From positions 1,364,501 through 1,428,500 of the forward strand of contig JAOTON010001136.1 of the NCBI GenBank assembly GCA_034440635.1: a DNA stretch of 64,000 nt, read 5' to 3'. Of this stretch, positions 13,633 through 24,340 are shown piece after piece. Below the pieces are notes generated by a model that was not told where the DNA came from, searched no databases, and was given only the letters and a program-made list of their open reading frames with translations. Origin of the DNA: Lepas anatifera (taxonomy: Eukaryota > Arthropoda > Thecostraca > Lepadidae). The position numbers were made by a program, and so were the translations under genes. Each line of letters begins with the position of its first letter. Within the stretch, counting starts at the first letter, position 1.

Positions 13633-14154
13633 CTAAGCCTTAGTCTCCGGAAACTTCCACAGCTCAGGGTTCAGCAGACGACCGAATATCTTACTGAAAG
13701 GATGCACCAGTTTGGTCGGCGCCCCAGAGGAGTCCACCAGAGGCTTTCCCTCGTTAGCCCACTTGAAGATGCTGCCCTCGATGTTAACAGCCTCGTACGG
13801 CGGCAACGGATCAGTATCGGGAAGCTGGTGGCGCAGCCGGTTGAGACGGGTGGCGACGGTGGAGGAGCGGTAGCCTAACGAGCAGTAGCAGGCGATGGTG
13901 GTGGTCTCTGGACCGGGCTCCGGTAGATGGCGCCGCAGCGCGGCCGTCAGCGCCGTGTCGTCACTGTCGGGGTCCACGTGCACGGCGTGAGGCAGGTGGC
14001 TGACGGAGAACTCAGCGGCGGCACGAGTGTCGAACAGCACCAGGTCCGAGCGGGGCCGGGACAGCCACGAGAACACCGTGTCGGTGGAGACGTGCTGCAC
14101 CGACGCGAACTTGGTGCGTACTGTGTACAGCAGAATGTTCATCGACGCACTCAT
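13633..14154 (-). CDS. Rhodanese-domain protein, single exon, 173 aa
   Basis: Rhodanese domains carry a catalytic cysteine that accepts sulfur as a persulfide. Here residues 20-140 form the domain. LVLFDTRAAAEFSVSHLPHA (39-58) is the typical first half. CSLGYRS (91-97) is the active-site loop, with Cys91 and the Arg96 that closes the C-x4-R cradle. NIEGSIFKWANEGKPLV (124-140) is the standard end of the small single-domain type found in cyanobacteria, plants and some animals. No signal peptide is obvious. The reading frame is uninterrupted and intronless. The start at 14154 was chosen as the first ATG; Met5 is an alternative. It lies on the same strand as, and about 0.8 kb upstream of, the C6orf120-like exons. 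The natural sulfur donor and acceptor are unknown. Confidence 0.9.
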   Translation of the reverse strand: MSASMNILLYTVRTKFASVQHVSTDTVFSWLSRPRSDLVLFDTRAAAEFSVSHLPHAVHVDPDSDDTALTAALRRHLPEPGPETTTIACYCSLGYRSSTVATRLNRLRHQLPDTDPLPPYEAVNIEGSIFKWANEGKPLVDSSGAPTKLVHPFSKIFGRLLNPELWKFPETKA

Positions 14155-14340
14155 CGCCGACGGTCTGCACGAGAGCCGGTCTGGTCACTGAGGGGTTCAA
14201 TAATGGCACAGGATAAATTTCTAATAAATACGGGCCATATCGCGTCAAGTTATGAAAAACTGCCACTTTTTGGACCCATCCTTTTCACTTTTACGACAAT
14301 TAAGTAGGTACGTGTATGCAACCATGTTACTGTGGATATG

Positions 14341-14585
14341 CACGGATCCAGGATTTCCGATCGAAGAGGGGGCACATGGTGGGGGAACGCCATCTGGACC
14401 AAAGGGCGCCACTTTTGAGCGGTGAAGTGAAGGTGTGCGCAAAATTCTATCACGAAGGCGCTGATACTCGCATCCTGGTATCGGGAAGCGAAATTGCAGG
14501 GTGACGCTGTGTGCATTTCAGGGGCTCTGAGGGTCGATGGAGTGCAAGTGCCCTCCCTTGCCCCAACCCCCTGAATATACCTATA
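14341..14585 (-). mobile_element. Degenerate hAT-type MITE, family H1 (CATAGGCGGATCCAGG)
   Basis: This is a reverse-orientation copy of the family whose best copies are at 55494 and 63596. It starts with GGATCCAGGATTTCC and keeps blocks such as AGGGCGCCACTTTTGA and GTGCAAGTGCCCTCC in family order. The termini are eroded and no target duplication is visible. Confidence 0.65.
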
Positions 14586-14734
14586 AGCGTGGGGTTACAA
14601 GGTATTATGTACATACCAAGCCAGTGGGCTGCAGCTGATCTATAGAATATGGGATCATGTTTCTCCAATGTGTTTTCAGCGGCAATTTTTTTACTTTCAC
14701 CCACCTCTTTATCAGTGGCACTGTGCCTGCCCTG

Positions 14735-14888
14735 GTGAGTTAGTGCTGCCCCAAGTAACAGTCCCTGCCCAAGGTTTACTTGCATGCCTGAAAGATGGCC
14801 AAGGACTGTTCAAAGTCATTGAGTCAGCCCTGAGACTACCCCAACAAGAACCTGTTGAAACCTGCCATGTTCTGCAGACTGGACTCAC
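14735..14888. mobile_element. Solo right end of hAT-like family H2
   Basis: The end CCTGCCATGTTCTGCAGACTGG matches the right terminus of the 1.1-kb element ending at 29166. It is preceded by the same CTGCCCC/ACCCCAAC-type subterminal motifs. No left end is found nearby. Confidence 0.6.
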
Positions 14889-14889
14889 T

Positions 14890-15729
14890 GTACTGTAATT
14901 ATTCAAAGCATAGCAAAGCATATATCAATATTTCATGACTTGCATTTTTGAAATGGGACACTTAGTGTCCCAAAACTGGTTTTGTGTGGGTGTTGAGTGC
15001 AAATTCATATTGGGAAATATAGTCGGGAGTGGAAAATGCAAAGTTACAATACTGTGAAACATGATCAAACCCTTATTCCAACCCTTTGAAGGTTTGAAGT
15101 TTTTATAATATTCCTTGGTACTTCTCATTTTAATGAGTCCATACCGATTATGAATTCTGATTAAAGCCCTACCTGAAAGCAAGTGGAAAATTGGTAAAAT
15201 AATAAGGACGAGTGGAAATTGAGCCGTGGCCACCGCACCTTTGAAGGACACTTATAAGGCTTAGGTAATCAGTCAAGATCTGAATTAAGTTAAACTCTGC
15301 ACAATACAAACAAAACATGGTCCAAATAGCATCTGCTGCAAAGACTGATCAGTTTACAGTGGAGCACTGTCCTTCCTTAATTCACAGGAAGAAACTCCAC
15401 TACTCTCAGGTAGGCTTTCTCTGCAATGCAAAAGAAAAAGGGCATCTCTCATTGCTAATAAATTGGAGATACCCTTCCTTTCCTTTGACAGCAGTTCTAC
15501 TCTACTGCTTGGGGTGGACATTCCTGTGGATCGAGACCTCAACAACATTTTTGATATTGTTAGTCATGGTATTCTTAACAGGTACAATAGGTTTAATAGA
15601 TAGTAACAAAAAAGTGACAAATTGTGGAATATTCAAACAAATTGGAGCAGGTGCTCCACATTCACATGAGCAACCTGCCCACTACAAGGGAAGTAGGTTA
15701 ATAAAATGGAACATGGTAATAATTGAGGG
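14890..15729. other. AT-rich DNA, no feature recognised
   Basis: Reading frames here (for example 15317-15733 plus, 138 codons) show no family signature, splice logic or codon bias like that of the real genes. I see nothing to annotate. Confidence 0.5.
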
Positions 15730-15967
15730 TTAACCTGCACCCCACCTGGGTCCGGCGCCACCCTCGCCCCACCAAGGGGGCCATCGATGCCCCCCTCTAA
15801 CTCCGAAAACATGGGGGTTAGCGAAAATCTGCAAAGTGCATTAGAAAGCTCGCATGAATTCAGTAAGACATTACTTTGCATGTTTAAGCACTCAGGTCAA
15901 TGGTTTGACCTCCAGAGGTCAAGTTAGGTCACGATAGGCTATTTTCACTCAAATATGCAATGCTTAA

Positions 15968-18728
15968 CCCTTTTGTTCCTGAATTAATTTTTTTGCTAGG
16001 ATTTCAATTCTTTTACAAACAGATTTGCTTGGGTGTCATTACAGTGCCATCCCCTTTTTACCTCCGACCCCTTCCCTCCCAAATTTGTTTGAGGTGGTCG
16101 AGATCTCGACCACTAGGGGATATCCGTCGTTAGGTTTGTATGCCCACTTGCCATTGATTGCATGTGCTGGTCTTCTAACGGTACTGAAATAATTCCACAA
16201 GCATACATATACGGTTTAGTTCATAATTGAGCCTTAAATGAATGGCGCATCATAAAATGTGCGGACGTGCTGACGACAGGACTGACCAAACTTGATTTGC
16301 ACCTGTCAGCTACTCAATTTAAAAGGGGCAGGACCAGTATGCTTTGGAACGGGTCAAATTTTCAACTTTGGAAATAAATATCGCAGCTTCCATCCACTAT
16401 GGACTAAACTCACAAAATCGGGATCACAGAGCCTTTCTGTATTCCAATGGGTGCAAAGCGCACTCTGTGTCCCCCAGGCTTACTCGTGGCAGGTCTACCG
16501 ACAACCTTGGGTGCCTCTGCAGCTGACCCAGGTGAAGTTCATTGGGAACTACCCCCAAAGATCGGAAACCAAGACTGGAGATCTCTTCTCGACCCAGGGG
16601 TTCCTGGATGGGTTAACGCTGGCAAAACAATACAAACCTATGGGGGAAGGGGTAGGGTACAAAACCTTGAGAAACCCGAAATCGAGGAGTAGAGTGAGGG
16701 GACGTAATTGAGGTATCCATAATATATGGTTTTTCAGCCTAAGTCACGAGCACACATAGAAGAAATAGGAAGCTTCGCAAACCAGACAGTACCTAACTCA
16801 TCATGACTGCTGTAAATGATGTATGTCCAGCCTGTTGAGGAAGGGGTCCTGACCTCCAACTCCCCCCATGTCGGAAAACACCACTTCTTTCCTCTGGCTG
16901 AAGCGCGGTAGCTGTTGACATGATGATCCTGCTGATTTGCGCCTCCCATTGTCTCGTATTTTTTAACATAATTTAGCCTTTGCAGTTGGGTTCCCCTGGG
17001 TCCTGTTTTGGTATCGGTCAACAGAGGCGACTGAACCTTAACCGAAAGCAGTAGAGCAGATGAGATGGTCGATACGTTGTTGTCCTTCCAGCTTACCATT
17101 TCCACAGCACAACTGTTTCTAGATATAGTCAAGCTGCGGTGAATGAGCCCGTTCTGCCTCCCTTATAGTTTCCACTAAGGTGAGCTTGCATCCCTTCGGA
17201 AACCGGTCCCACCGTATCGTCCACTTGATTTCGAATCCTCGTATCTTCAGTTCGCACAGCAGATCAAGCAGAGTGAAGCTGCTGTCGAAGGTGGGTGGTA
17301 TGGAATTAGTTTCTTCCCTCCGGCAGCCTGTTGAGCGACACAAGCACTGTGGTAGCATTCTTCCCGAACTCGGCAACGAGATCCACTTATCATATATTCC
17401 TTTGCATCCCTGGTAGAGATCAAACGCCACGATGTATCCATTGACCTGGTTCAAGCAGAAAACTTCGTCCCGAATCTTACAGGTAGGGTGATGTTGTTGG
17501 ACGAAGTGTTCCAGCAATTTCTTATGGATGCGATCAGCCCGAGGACATAGCTTGGAGTAGCGGTCACTCATGTTCAGCTTTGTGTTGTCCTGGAAGAGCA
17601 GGAATTGCATGTGCGACTCAAAGCGGTTCTTCCACATCGCAGACTTGATGATTGCCGGGGAGGGGACGGCTCTCCTCAGATTGGAAGCCAGGAAGGGACA
17701 TCCCCAGTTGTGGGCCTCGAGCCATATTTTTACATTATTTGCCCTTTGTAATATTTTCCCCTAAGATGCTTACGCAAAGTCTTGGTTTGCAGCTCTCTAA
17801 TGCCCTTCGATCTTTGAGTTTTGGGTTCGCTTCCCCCTTCCTCTCCCCGATCATAGCAAAATCGTAGTCCGCTCCCCTCGAGACATATCCGTGGCGACGC
17901 CCTGAAGCTAGGAAGGGGAAGGGTCATCCGGCCCAAATATTATCGCAGAGGAGCATGTACTCCCGTCCTAGGAAGAGGGTTGGGGTGGAAAGCGAATTTT
18001 CATAAGTGCGCCGATGACTTTTCAGGTGGGCGGAACTTCGACGAAGGGAGAGAGGGATCACCTGCCTCCAGTGGCGGTTCCAGGTTTCTTTTTGGAGGGG
18101 CTTGGGGTTTTGACCTCTCCTATCAGTGCCTCTTATCGGCCCCCGGCTATGTGTTTACCATAGGTACTCTAAATTTGAGGGGGGTTTGCCCCTAGCCCCC
18201 TTGTATCCCCGCTGCCTGCCCCTTTCGCCCCCTACGTTTGCCTATGTCAAAATGTTCAAGACTGGGCTGTTTTTGCAATACCTGCTCACATTTGGCTCTA
18301 AATTTGCCGAATGTCCAAACCAAATTATGACTGAACCTAGTTGACGGATATCTCCTAGTGGTCGAATACTCGACCACAAAATTATTTCGTTTCTAAGTCA
18401 CGATAATTGAAGCCCTAGCAAAAAATGAACACTGTTGTCCTGTCTGACTCTCTGGCTACCACATCAAGTAAAATGAATCAATAATTTGACCTTTGTCTGA
18501 TAGCCGGAGAGAAACAAATGTAGTCATTTCCACAAAGGCTGTCGTTAGATATGTCCAGATTTGATATGCCCCCACTCCCCCTAAACATGACAGAAAAAAA
18601 TTTTGAGCTGTGATGATAGCCTGGTCCATCTTTCGTCTGACAACGGAGTTTGGAGAACTCTGCCGAATTTGGAAATATGTGGCGAGCTTAGCCCTGGTCT
18701 TTTTGGTGGTCAGATCTCACCACTCGGG
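15968..18728 (-). mobile_element. piggyBac transposon (2.76 kb) inserted at TTAA inside the P1 element
   Basis: The ends CCCTTTTGTTCC and CACTCGGG lie between TTAA at 15964-15967 and TTAA at 18729-18732. Removing it restores the P1 sequence seen at 40690-40720. It carries a decayed piggyBac transposase on the minus strand. A perfect 20-bp palindrome lies at 16094-16113 (GTGGTCGAG and its complement). A near-perfect one lies at 18358-18377 and a shorter one at 18706-18723; these are plausible subterminal protein-binding sites. At 18060-18240 it contains a further small repeat, also seen near 7200-7310, with the shared block CCCCTAGCCCCCTTGTATC. Confidence 0.85.
16734..17760 (-). pseudogene. 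piggyBac (PGBD-type, DDE_Tnp_1_7) transposase, frameshifted and 5'-incomplete
   Basis: An open frame from 17760 to 17119 contains the RFESHMQFLLFQDNT block, a GYIVAFDLYQG-type block, and FDSSFTLLDLLCELKIRGFE with TIRWDRFPKG, typical of the second half of the piggyBac catalytic domain. A one-base shift near 17125 moves the frame to 17132-16734. That part reads VSWKDNNVSTISS and then YETMGGANQQDHHVNSYR followed by RGKKW, the family's C-terminal 'MGGVDxxDQ' region. A stop at 17761-17763 cuts off the N-terminal part. Several expected acidic positions look altered. It is a dead copy, although a sequencing indel could explain the single shift. Confidence 0.85.
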
Positions 18729-19523
18729 TTAAGAAAACTGGGCATAACTTATGCCATTAGGGCTATTGAGATCTGGTAAACTACATCGGATAGGAAAATG
18801 CCAGACCTTTCTTGTTATGTGGAACGTTATGACCTCCCGCCAGTGGTTTGACCTCCAGAGGTCACCTCGTGACCTCATATGACCTGAGGTCATCAAAGGC
18901 CAGAAAGTGGTCTTGCCATATATCAAATGAACACTAGTGATGAGACATACACGATGGTGTTTGATTCAACGCTCTAGCTTAATTAGGTCAAATGTTATTT
19001 TCAAAATACTGGTTTTGACCCCTGGTGACCTTGGGTGACCTTGGAGAGGTCAAAGGGAAAATATGACCCCTGGGATGCGTAAAATGGTGTCCAAAAACGC
19101 TTTTCTGAGCAAGCAGAGCATTTGCAATTGTTTTTGTGGCCTTTAGATCATACGACAGCTTTTTCCCATGCTTTTTCAGTGGGAGAGGTCACCTCATGAC
19201 CTGACCTTAGGTCACAAAATAGAAAAATCCCGGATATACACCTTTGCAGACCTTGGTGGGGCAATGAAATGCAGGAAGTTTCAAATTGATTGACTGAGAA
19301 ACGTAGCTCTTTATAGAGCTCAAAAGTTGAAGTGAAGTGACCTTGGTTGACCCCGTCTGGTGACCTGACCTTGGGTGACCCGGGGTAAAAAATTTCAGGG
19401 ATGGTGTAGAAGTGATGGGGTGAGAAATACAGCCCTCAACCGCGGTCCTGTGTTCCGTCGTTTTTCTGCTATCCCGAAAAAAACTTAGGGGGCCATTGAT
19501 GCCCCCAGTGGGGCGAGGGTTAA

Positions 19524-20689
19524 TTGATGCCACACAATATGAAACAATGTCAGAACTATGTAATCACCACTTTTGAGCATTACTTCAGTGACAGCCCACA
19601 GAGCTAACAAGTTTTTCAGTATTAGCCCCCACTGGCAACACACATAGCAGCACTTGTTTAGGAAATAAAAGGATGCTTTCAACACATCTTTTCATGATGG
19701 AAAATGTCAGTCATCATGTCAAGGCCCACAAAACACTGGTTGGTCCAAAAGCACCACTTGTAAGGCAGCAGAATGGACAGAATTTGTAGCTTTTTTATCA
19801 ACATTTTTTATGGAAATGTTTTTACTTCAGTTTATTTTTTGCTTCAAACTTCCATCAGAACATAAAGGCGTTCTTTCTTGAAAAAAATTGCTCTACCAAA
19901 ATCATCTTGATCTCCCTTCTTTCCAATTGTTAATGCTGTATTCTACTGCATACAGCATTGTCTCACTTCTACCTCACTTCTATTGTACACTACAGCTTGC
20001 TTCAGTTTGCCACAGCCAACTCAAACTGGGACATAAAAGTAAGCAGACAAAACAAATATTATACTTATATTGTGCCCTCATTTCACTTTTTCAGAAAATT
20101 ACAGCACCAATATTCTTGTATGAATTTCACTCCTATCACCTGCCTTTTATCATTTCTATTGAACCCCCACTTTAACTTGCTTACTTTCGGCATGTACGGC
20201 TTCAAAACATGCAGCACACCCAGGCACAGTTCAGAAGGTGTGACTCCAAGACTCCACCAAAGACAGGACTGACAAGAAGTCTTTTCTACAGCAGAATTAA
20301 ATGCATGCTTTCCAGGGTGCATGAATCCATACAAAAACACCAAGCAGCACAGCTAGCCTAACATGCTGCATCAAAACTCAAATTCTACATTTTGATTTGT
20401 CTTTATGTGGAAGGTCTTTAAGAAGAGGGTAGCTTTGTGACTCCTGTGATGTGAAAGCTACTGATGAAGATATTGCTAACCAGGGCAATTGAGGAGTTGC
20501 GAACATAGCAAGGTAAAGATACTCTGAACTCCCTCCATAACCTCACAACAGTCCTTAAATACCACGGCAATAGGCTACCAAAGCAATAGAGACATTACTG
20601 GGCGCCAAGCAGCACCGTAGCATATCCCACGGTTAGTATAGAGACACTAACCGCACTTTCTGTAAAGTAAAGGTATCTTGACTGGGCGC
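19524..20689. other. AT-rich DNA without recognised features
   Basis: No gene, tRNA or repeat terminus is recognised. Reading frames are short and lack any family signature. Confidence 0.5.
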
Positions 20690-20995
20690 GGCCCTGCCTC
20701 CTCCCCCAATATGTACAGTCCCCCGCAATTGAAATTGCCATAACTAGGCTCGACCGGTTTAGGATGGATATCTTGCATCCTATGGTGCCTATAGGTTTAG
20801 AAACGGGTGCATCATGTGTATTTTTTCAAGAGCTTTCCAGTGGTCACCATTATTTACTAATCTGACATCTGGGTGAGAAAATATTACACAATTACTAATT
20901 TTGCTGCTTTCTGACGGGGTAGTCTTCGCCTGACTTGCCACCGCCTCTGATAATCCCTGACCCTCTCGCCCATACCTGGACCACGTGACCTCACA
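20690..20995. repeat. Dispersed repeat D1, copy 1 (inverted relative to 29383-29680)
   Basis: About 290 bp is shared in reverse orientation with 29383-29680. Shared blocks include GTACAGTCCCCCGCAATTGA, TAGGCTCGACCGGTTTAGGA, TGTAATATTTTCTCAC (as complement) and GGTCACGTG at one end. The class is unknown, as no terminal inverted repeats or tail were identified. Confidence 0.75.
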
Positions 20996-21461
20996 GATGA
21001 ATGGGCGGTTGGCATTGTGCCAGCTCATTCATCCCTTTCACAAATCTTGTCGTGTCTGAGGGGCACTCGTATTGCAATTGCTCCCACTGTGTTGCTGTGT
21101 GCTGGACAACTGGCGTCACTGACCTGGGGCCTCGGTCAGTGGCAGAAACCACGCAATGCAGTGGCAGAACCACGAGTTGCTTTTTTGAGGGGGAGCAATA
21201 TCCAATAAGATGGGCACAGATGGGGCCAACCATCGGAATATATTTTGCTGCGGGGAAGCACACGAATTTTCCCTCCTATATCCGTCCTTGTGCTTGGGTT
21301 GCGAAACATGTAAGCTGTCATTGGCTGCCGGGCTCCCCTCACCTGCATGTTTATTTAGACAGGATTCTGGTAAAACGGCTGATACAGTGATACAACTTTG
21401 TTTGGAGGTTTCATTAAAATCATATTTTCAGATACTCGTCAGAAGAGGGGACAGTTGGAGC
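20996..21461. other. No feature recognised
   Basis: The reading frames here are in both strands and overlapping, without family similarity. Nothing is supported. Confidence 0.4.
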
Positions 21462-21730
21462 CATAGGTGGATCCAAGGGTAAAGGAATGCAGGTCCCCCT
21501 CATTGACCCTCGGCGTCCCTAAAATGATCACAGCATTCCTCTAAACGGTCGATGGCACTTCCTGAAATGTCACTTCCACCCCTCCCCCAGGATGCGAAAA
21601 TCGGCACCCCGCCATAGGATTTGGCACCCACCTGAAAGCTTTTACCGGCCAAAAGTGGCACCCAATTTGTACGGATGACGTCCCACCCCCGGCAAGGTGA
21701 CCCCCATCGGTGATCCTAGATCCCCCTATG
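21462..21730 (+). mobile_element. hAT-type MITE, family H1, diverged copy
   Basis: It starts CATAGGTGGATCCAAGG and ends GATCCTAGATCCCCCTATG. The interior keeps the family order (CCCTCGGCG, GGTCGATGGC, TGAAATGTC, ATAGGATTTGGC). The flanks do not show a clear 8-bp duplication. Confidence 0.75.
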
Positions 21731-22190
21731 GTGGGGGCAGGCCCCCAATTTTCATTAAACATCGCGATTTAAGAAACAATAGGAAAATCGGGCATTGTGT
21801 GGGCAGCATTTTGCGAAGGTCTCAAGAAGCCTGAACCTGACGAGGTTTTGTTTTTAGATGGGAAATTTTCTTGTCAAGGGTGACGGTTCACTGGCTCTAT
21901 CACTGTTTCGTCGGTGGCGGCGATTATTTATTATGGGACAATTGCTTCCAACTAAATGAGCTTAATTCCGTCCACAGAGAATTTTTAAATTTCCAGCTTG
22001 AGAACCTTTGTAGTCTATTTCTCGGGAGCATAAACTGTGCCCTCGCTTGACTAAAATCACGCAGTCGTCTCCCCTCAACGAACGGCAACCATTGCTTTAA
22101 CTGGGGAGGATTGAGTTTCCATGAACTGGCCTCTAGACTGACATCACACGGTGCAAGCTTGGCATAGCGTTTGCGATAGTCTCTAACAAA
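21731..22190. other. No feature recognised
   Basis: Moderately AT-rich DNA without a convincing open frame or repeat end. Confidence 0.4.
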
Positions 22191-22345
22191 AATTGTTGGG
22201 GTTAGACGACGCTCCAGCTCTCAAAGTTATATGGCGTTACCAACTCTCACCCTGTAAGGAGAGATTTGGTGCATTTGATCATCATACCTATTCAGAGAAT
22301 CTGCCTGGACATGAACCCAAGGAGTTGAACCCGGGGGAGTTGAGC
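22191..22345 (-). mobile_element. Degenerate SINE, body shared with SINE-S1
   Basis: It contains TTGTTGGGGTTAGACGACG, ATATGGCGTTACCAACTCTCACCCTG and GAACCCGGG in the same order as the intact SINE at 23949-24127, but the tRNA-like head is destroyed. Confidence 0.6.
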
Positions 22346-23260
22346 CAGGGAATCAGCGCTAGGTTTCTTGCGGCCTTTTGGCAGCACCCTCACTTGTCGG
22401 AAGGATATGATCATATTTTATGCTGAAAATATTAGATAATTTGTAGCAGTATTACAAAGGTATAAAAGCCTATGTAGCAGCTTTAGCGGTGATAGTGATC
22501 GTTGTTGAGAGTATCATTAGCGGTAAAATTGGTCAGTGATGGATCTAGGCGGTAGTTTTGGTGGGACAAACAAAAATCGAAACGCAAGAAAAAACGTCGC
22601 GCAGTGAAAGCTTTTGCAACAATCTAACTAGCCGGCAGGTTGGGGAGGCGGGGAGTGGGGAGTAAATATAAGTCGAAAAGCAAAACAAACAGGCGTCACT
22701 GGGTGAAATATGTGGCCACAAAATGCTTGCTTTCGATATCCAAGGATCATTCATCCAAATACGATTTTAAATATCAAGAGGACCAGGCTCCAATATTCAC
22801 ACTGAAGTTGACTGGTTCTGTTTGAAAATGATTTCTTCAGTTAAAGCACCAACACCTTGCTTATGAACTTAAAAGGAGCCGGGGAAAAGGTCGACAGCTT
22901 GGGGGAGGGGGATAACATTATGGTTTTGCTCCGAGCTTTTTCGTTCGGAGAGAAAATACGTATTGTCCCCCTCCCCTTGGGTCCTCCATTAGAACTGGGT
23001 GCTGTTTGAGGGGTCTCGTTGCCACGTGCGACCACCAAGGGTAAAAGGGCAGTGAATAGTGAATGTTTCTCTGATGAAATCCACCAACTCGAGAGCTACT
23101 ACTCTTCGAAATTTAGCACGACATTGGTTCCAGCTATTATTGATGTTAAAATTGTTCGATGTGTCGCTGAAATGAAAATATTTTAGGATAAATATTGTTT
23201 ACATATTCTGGTTGGGCGAAACCAGAATATTACCCGGGGGACCTTGTAACCAAAGCCTAC
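22346..23260. other. No feature recognised
   Basis: Unassigned DNA with G/C runs. No gene or repeat boundary could be supported. Confidence 0.4.
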
Positions 23261-23265
23261 CTTTG

Positions 23266-23592
23266 GCGGACGCAGGGGGGCATTCCGGTCATGGCCCCCA
23301 AAGCGCTGGAGGGGGGCCAAACTATCTTTCCCCCCAAACGCCGGAGAAATTTTTGAAAAAGGTGTGTACACTAAGCCTGTAGAGCAAAAAATATTCGCTT
23401 CCCCATTCCCCCCCGGAGAGCGATCATGCACTTGGAGAGGTAGCTTATACTAGATCTGTCGAGCACTGAAAAAAGGTGTTTACAATAGGTATGTAGAGCA
23501 AACAATCTTCGCTCCCACCCCCCTTCCCCCCCCACAGGAGGACAGGCAGACATGGGTTTGCCCCCAAAACTCGGGTCTGCGTACGCCCCTGA
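23266..23592. mobile_element. Possible hAT-like MITE with GGCGGACGCAGG / CTGCGTACGCCCC ends
   Basis: The left end TTGGCGGACGCAGGGGGG and right end GGGTCTGCGTACGCCCC are imperfect inverted copies. Inside, a block with GTGTRYACAATARG, TGTAGAGCAAA and TTCGCT is repeated at about 23361-23400 and 23476-23515. No target duplication could be read. Confidence 0.4.
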
Positions 23593-23948
23593 AGCCTACG
23601 CTGCTCCCTTGACCTGAGAGGGTATATTACACAAGACTAAAATTGGACTGGAAACGAATGTTAAGCTGGTCTGATTCTGGTTTAGCCCGAGAGATTATTA
23701 TCAGTATATTGTTTTGGGATTTCATTGAGTTTAAATCTTTAGCCTCGATAAATTTTTGAGAACTCCCGCAGCCTAATATTGAGCCCCTTGGGCTAAAGGG
23801 TGTTTTAAGCTCGTGCAATCTTTCGAAAGCCTAGCTGGCTCAGAGGCCCCTAACTATCGTGCATCCTTAGCTGCCATCTCAACTTAACGTATCTGCATTG
23901 GTTTTGGTCGCCCGGAAAGAGGCACATAAGCATTTATCACTAACTTTA

Positions 23949-24127
23949 AGAATTGTTGGGGTTTAACGACGCACCAACTGCCAGGGTCATACGGCGTCCC
24001 AAACTCTCACCCTGTTGGAAGGGATTTTGGGGATCAGATCGACTTATTCAGAGGCTCCGCCGGGACTTGAACCCGGGACCGGTGGCTTAGAAGACAAGGG
24101 TGCTATCCACTAAGCCACCTCATCCCC
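23949..24127 (-). mobile_element. tRNA-derived SINE (S1) with 15-bp target-site duplication
   Basis: On the minus strand the head reads GGATGAGGTGGCTTAGTGG (A box), then a CTTCTAA-type anticodon loop resembling tRNA-Arg(TCT), then GGTTCAAGTCCC (B box). The body carries CAACAGGGTGAGAG and GCAGTTGGTGCGTCG. It is bounded by an exact 15-bp duplication, TTATCACTAACTTTA, at 23934-23948 and 24128-24142. A second copy with its own duplication is at 58705-58895. The perfect duplication indicates recent insertion. Confidence 0.92.
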
Positions 24128-24159
24128 TTATCACTAACTTTATACGATATTATACGTAA

Positions 24160-24340
24160 TAAATAATTTTTGGGCTTATCGATGCACCAACTGCCAGTGT
24201 CATATGGTGTCGCCAACTTTTTTACTGTTGAAAAGATATCCCGGGAACCAGCTTGCTCCTTGTTCAGGGAAACCGCCGGGCCTTGAACCCGGGTCGGCTG
24301 GGTGGAATCCAGCTACGCTGACCACTCCAATACAGCGTCT
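24160..24340 (-). mobile_element. SINE with S1 body but a different tRNA-like head (S2)
   Basis: The 3' body (GGCAGTTGGTGCATCGATAA and AGTTGGCGACACCATATGAC on the minus strand) matches S1. The head reads GGAGTGGTCAGCGTAGCTGG, then CCCGGGTTCAAGGCCCGG, which is not the S1 head. It lies 18 bp from the target duplication of S1. Confidence 0.75.

Larger units (their letters stand above)
15734..19519 (-). mobile_element. TTAA-flanked, AGGTCA-rich element, family P1, interrupted by a nested piggyBac
   Basis: The ends are CC(T/C)GCACCCCACC and CCCAGTGGGGCGAGGG, flanked by TTAA at 15730-15733 and 19520-19523. Apart from the insertion at 15968-18728 it is the reverse orientation of the 1,025-bp copy at 39900-40924. 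It shares the terminal block ACCCTCGCCCCACC...GGGGGCCATCGATG and many GGTCA/TGACC words. TTAA target sites plus CCC...GGG ends fit a piggyBac-type non-autonomous element. It has no coding capacity of its own. Confidence 0.8.

Noticed and set aside
15317..15733. 138-codon plus-strand open frame with a hydrophobic stretch
   Set aside because: No homology is recognised, and it ends at the boundary of the P1 element. Hydrophobicity alone in AT-rich DNA is weak evidence.
24060..24127. Candidate functional tRNA-Arg gene on the minus strand
   Set aside because: The tRNA-like head lacks a pairing acceptor stem, is fused to a SINE body with target duplications, and recurs at 58.8 kb. It is a SINE, not a tRNA gene.
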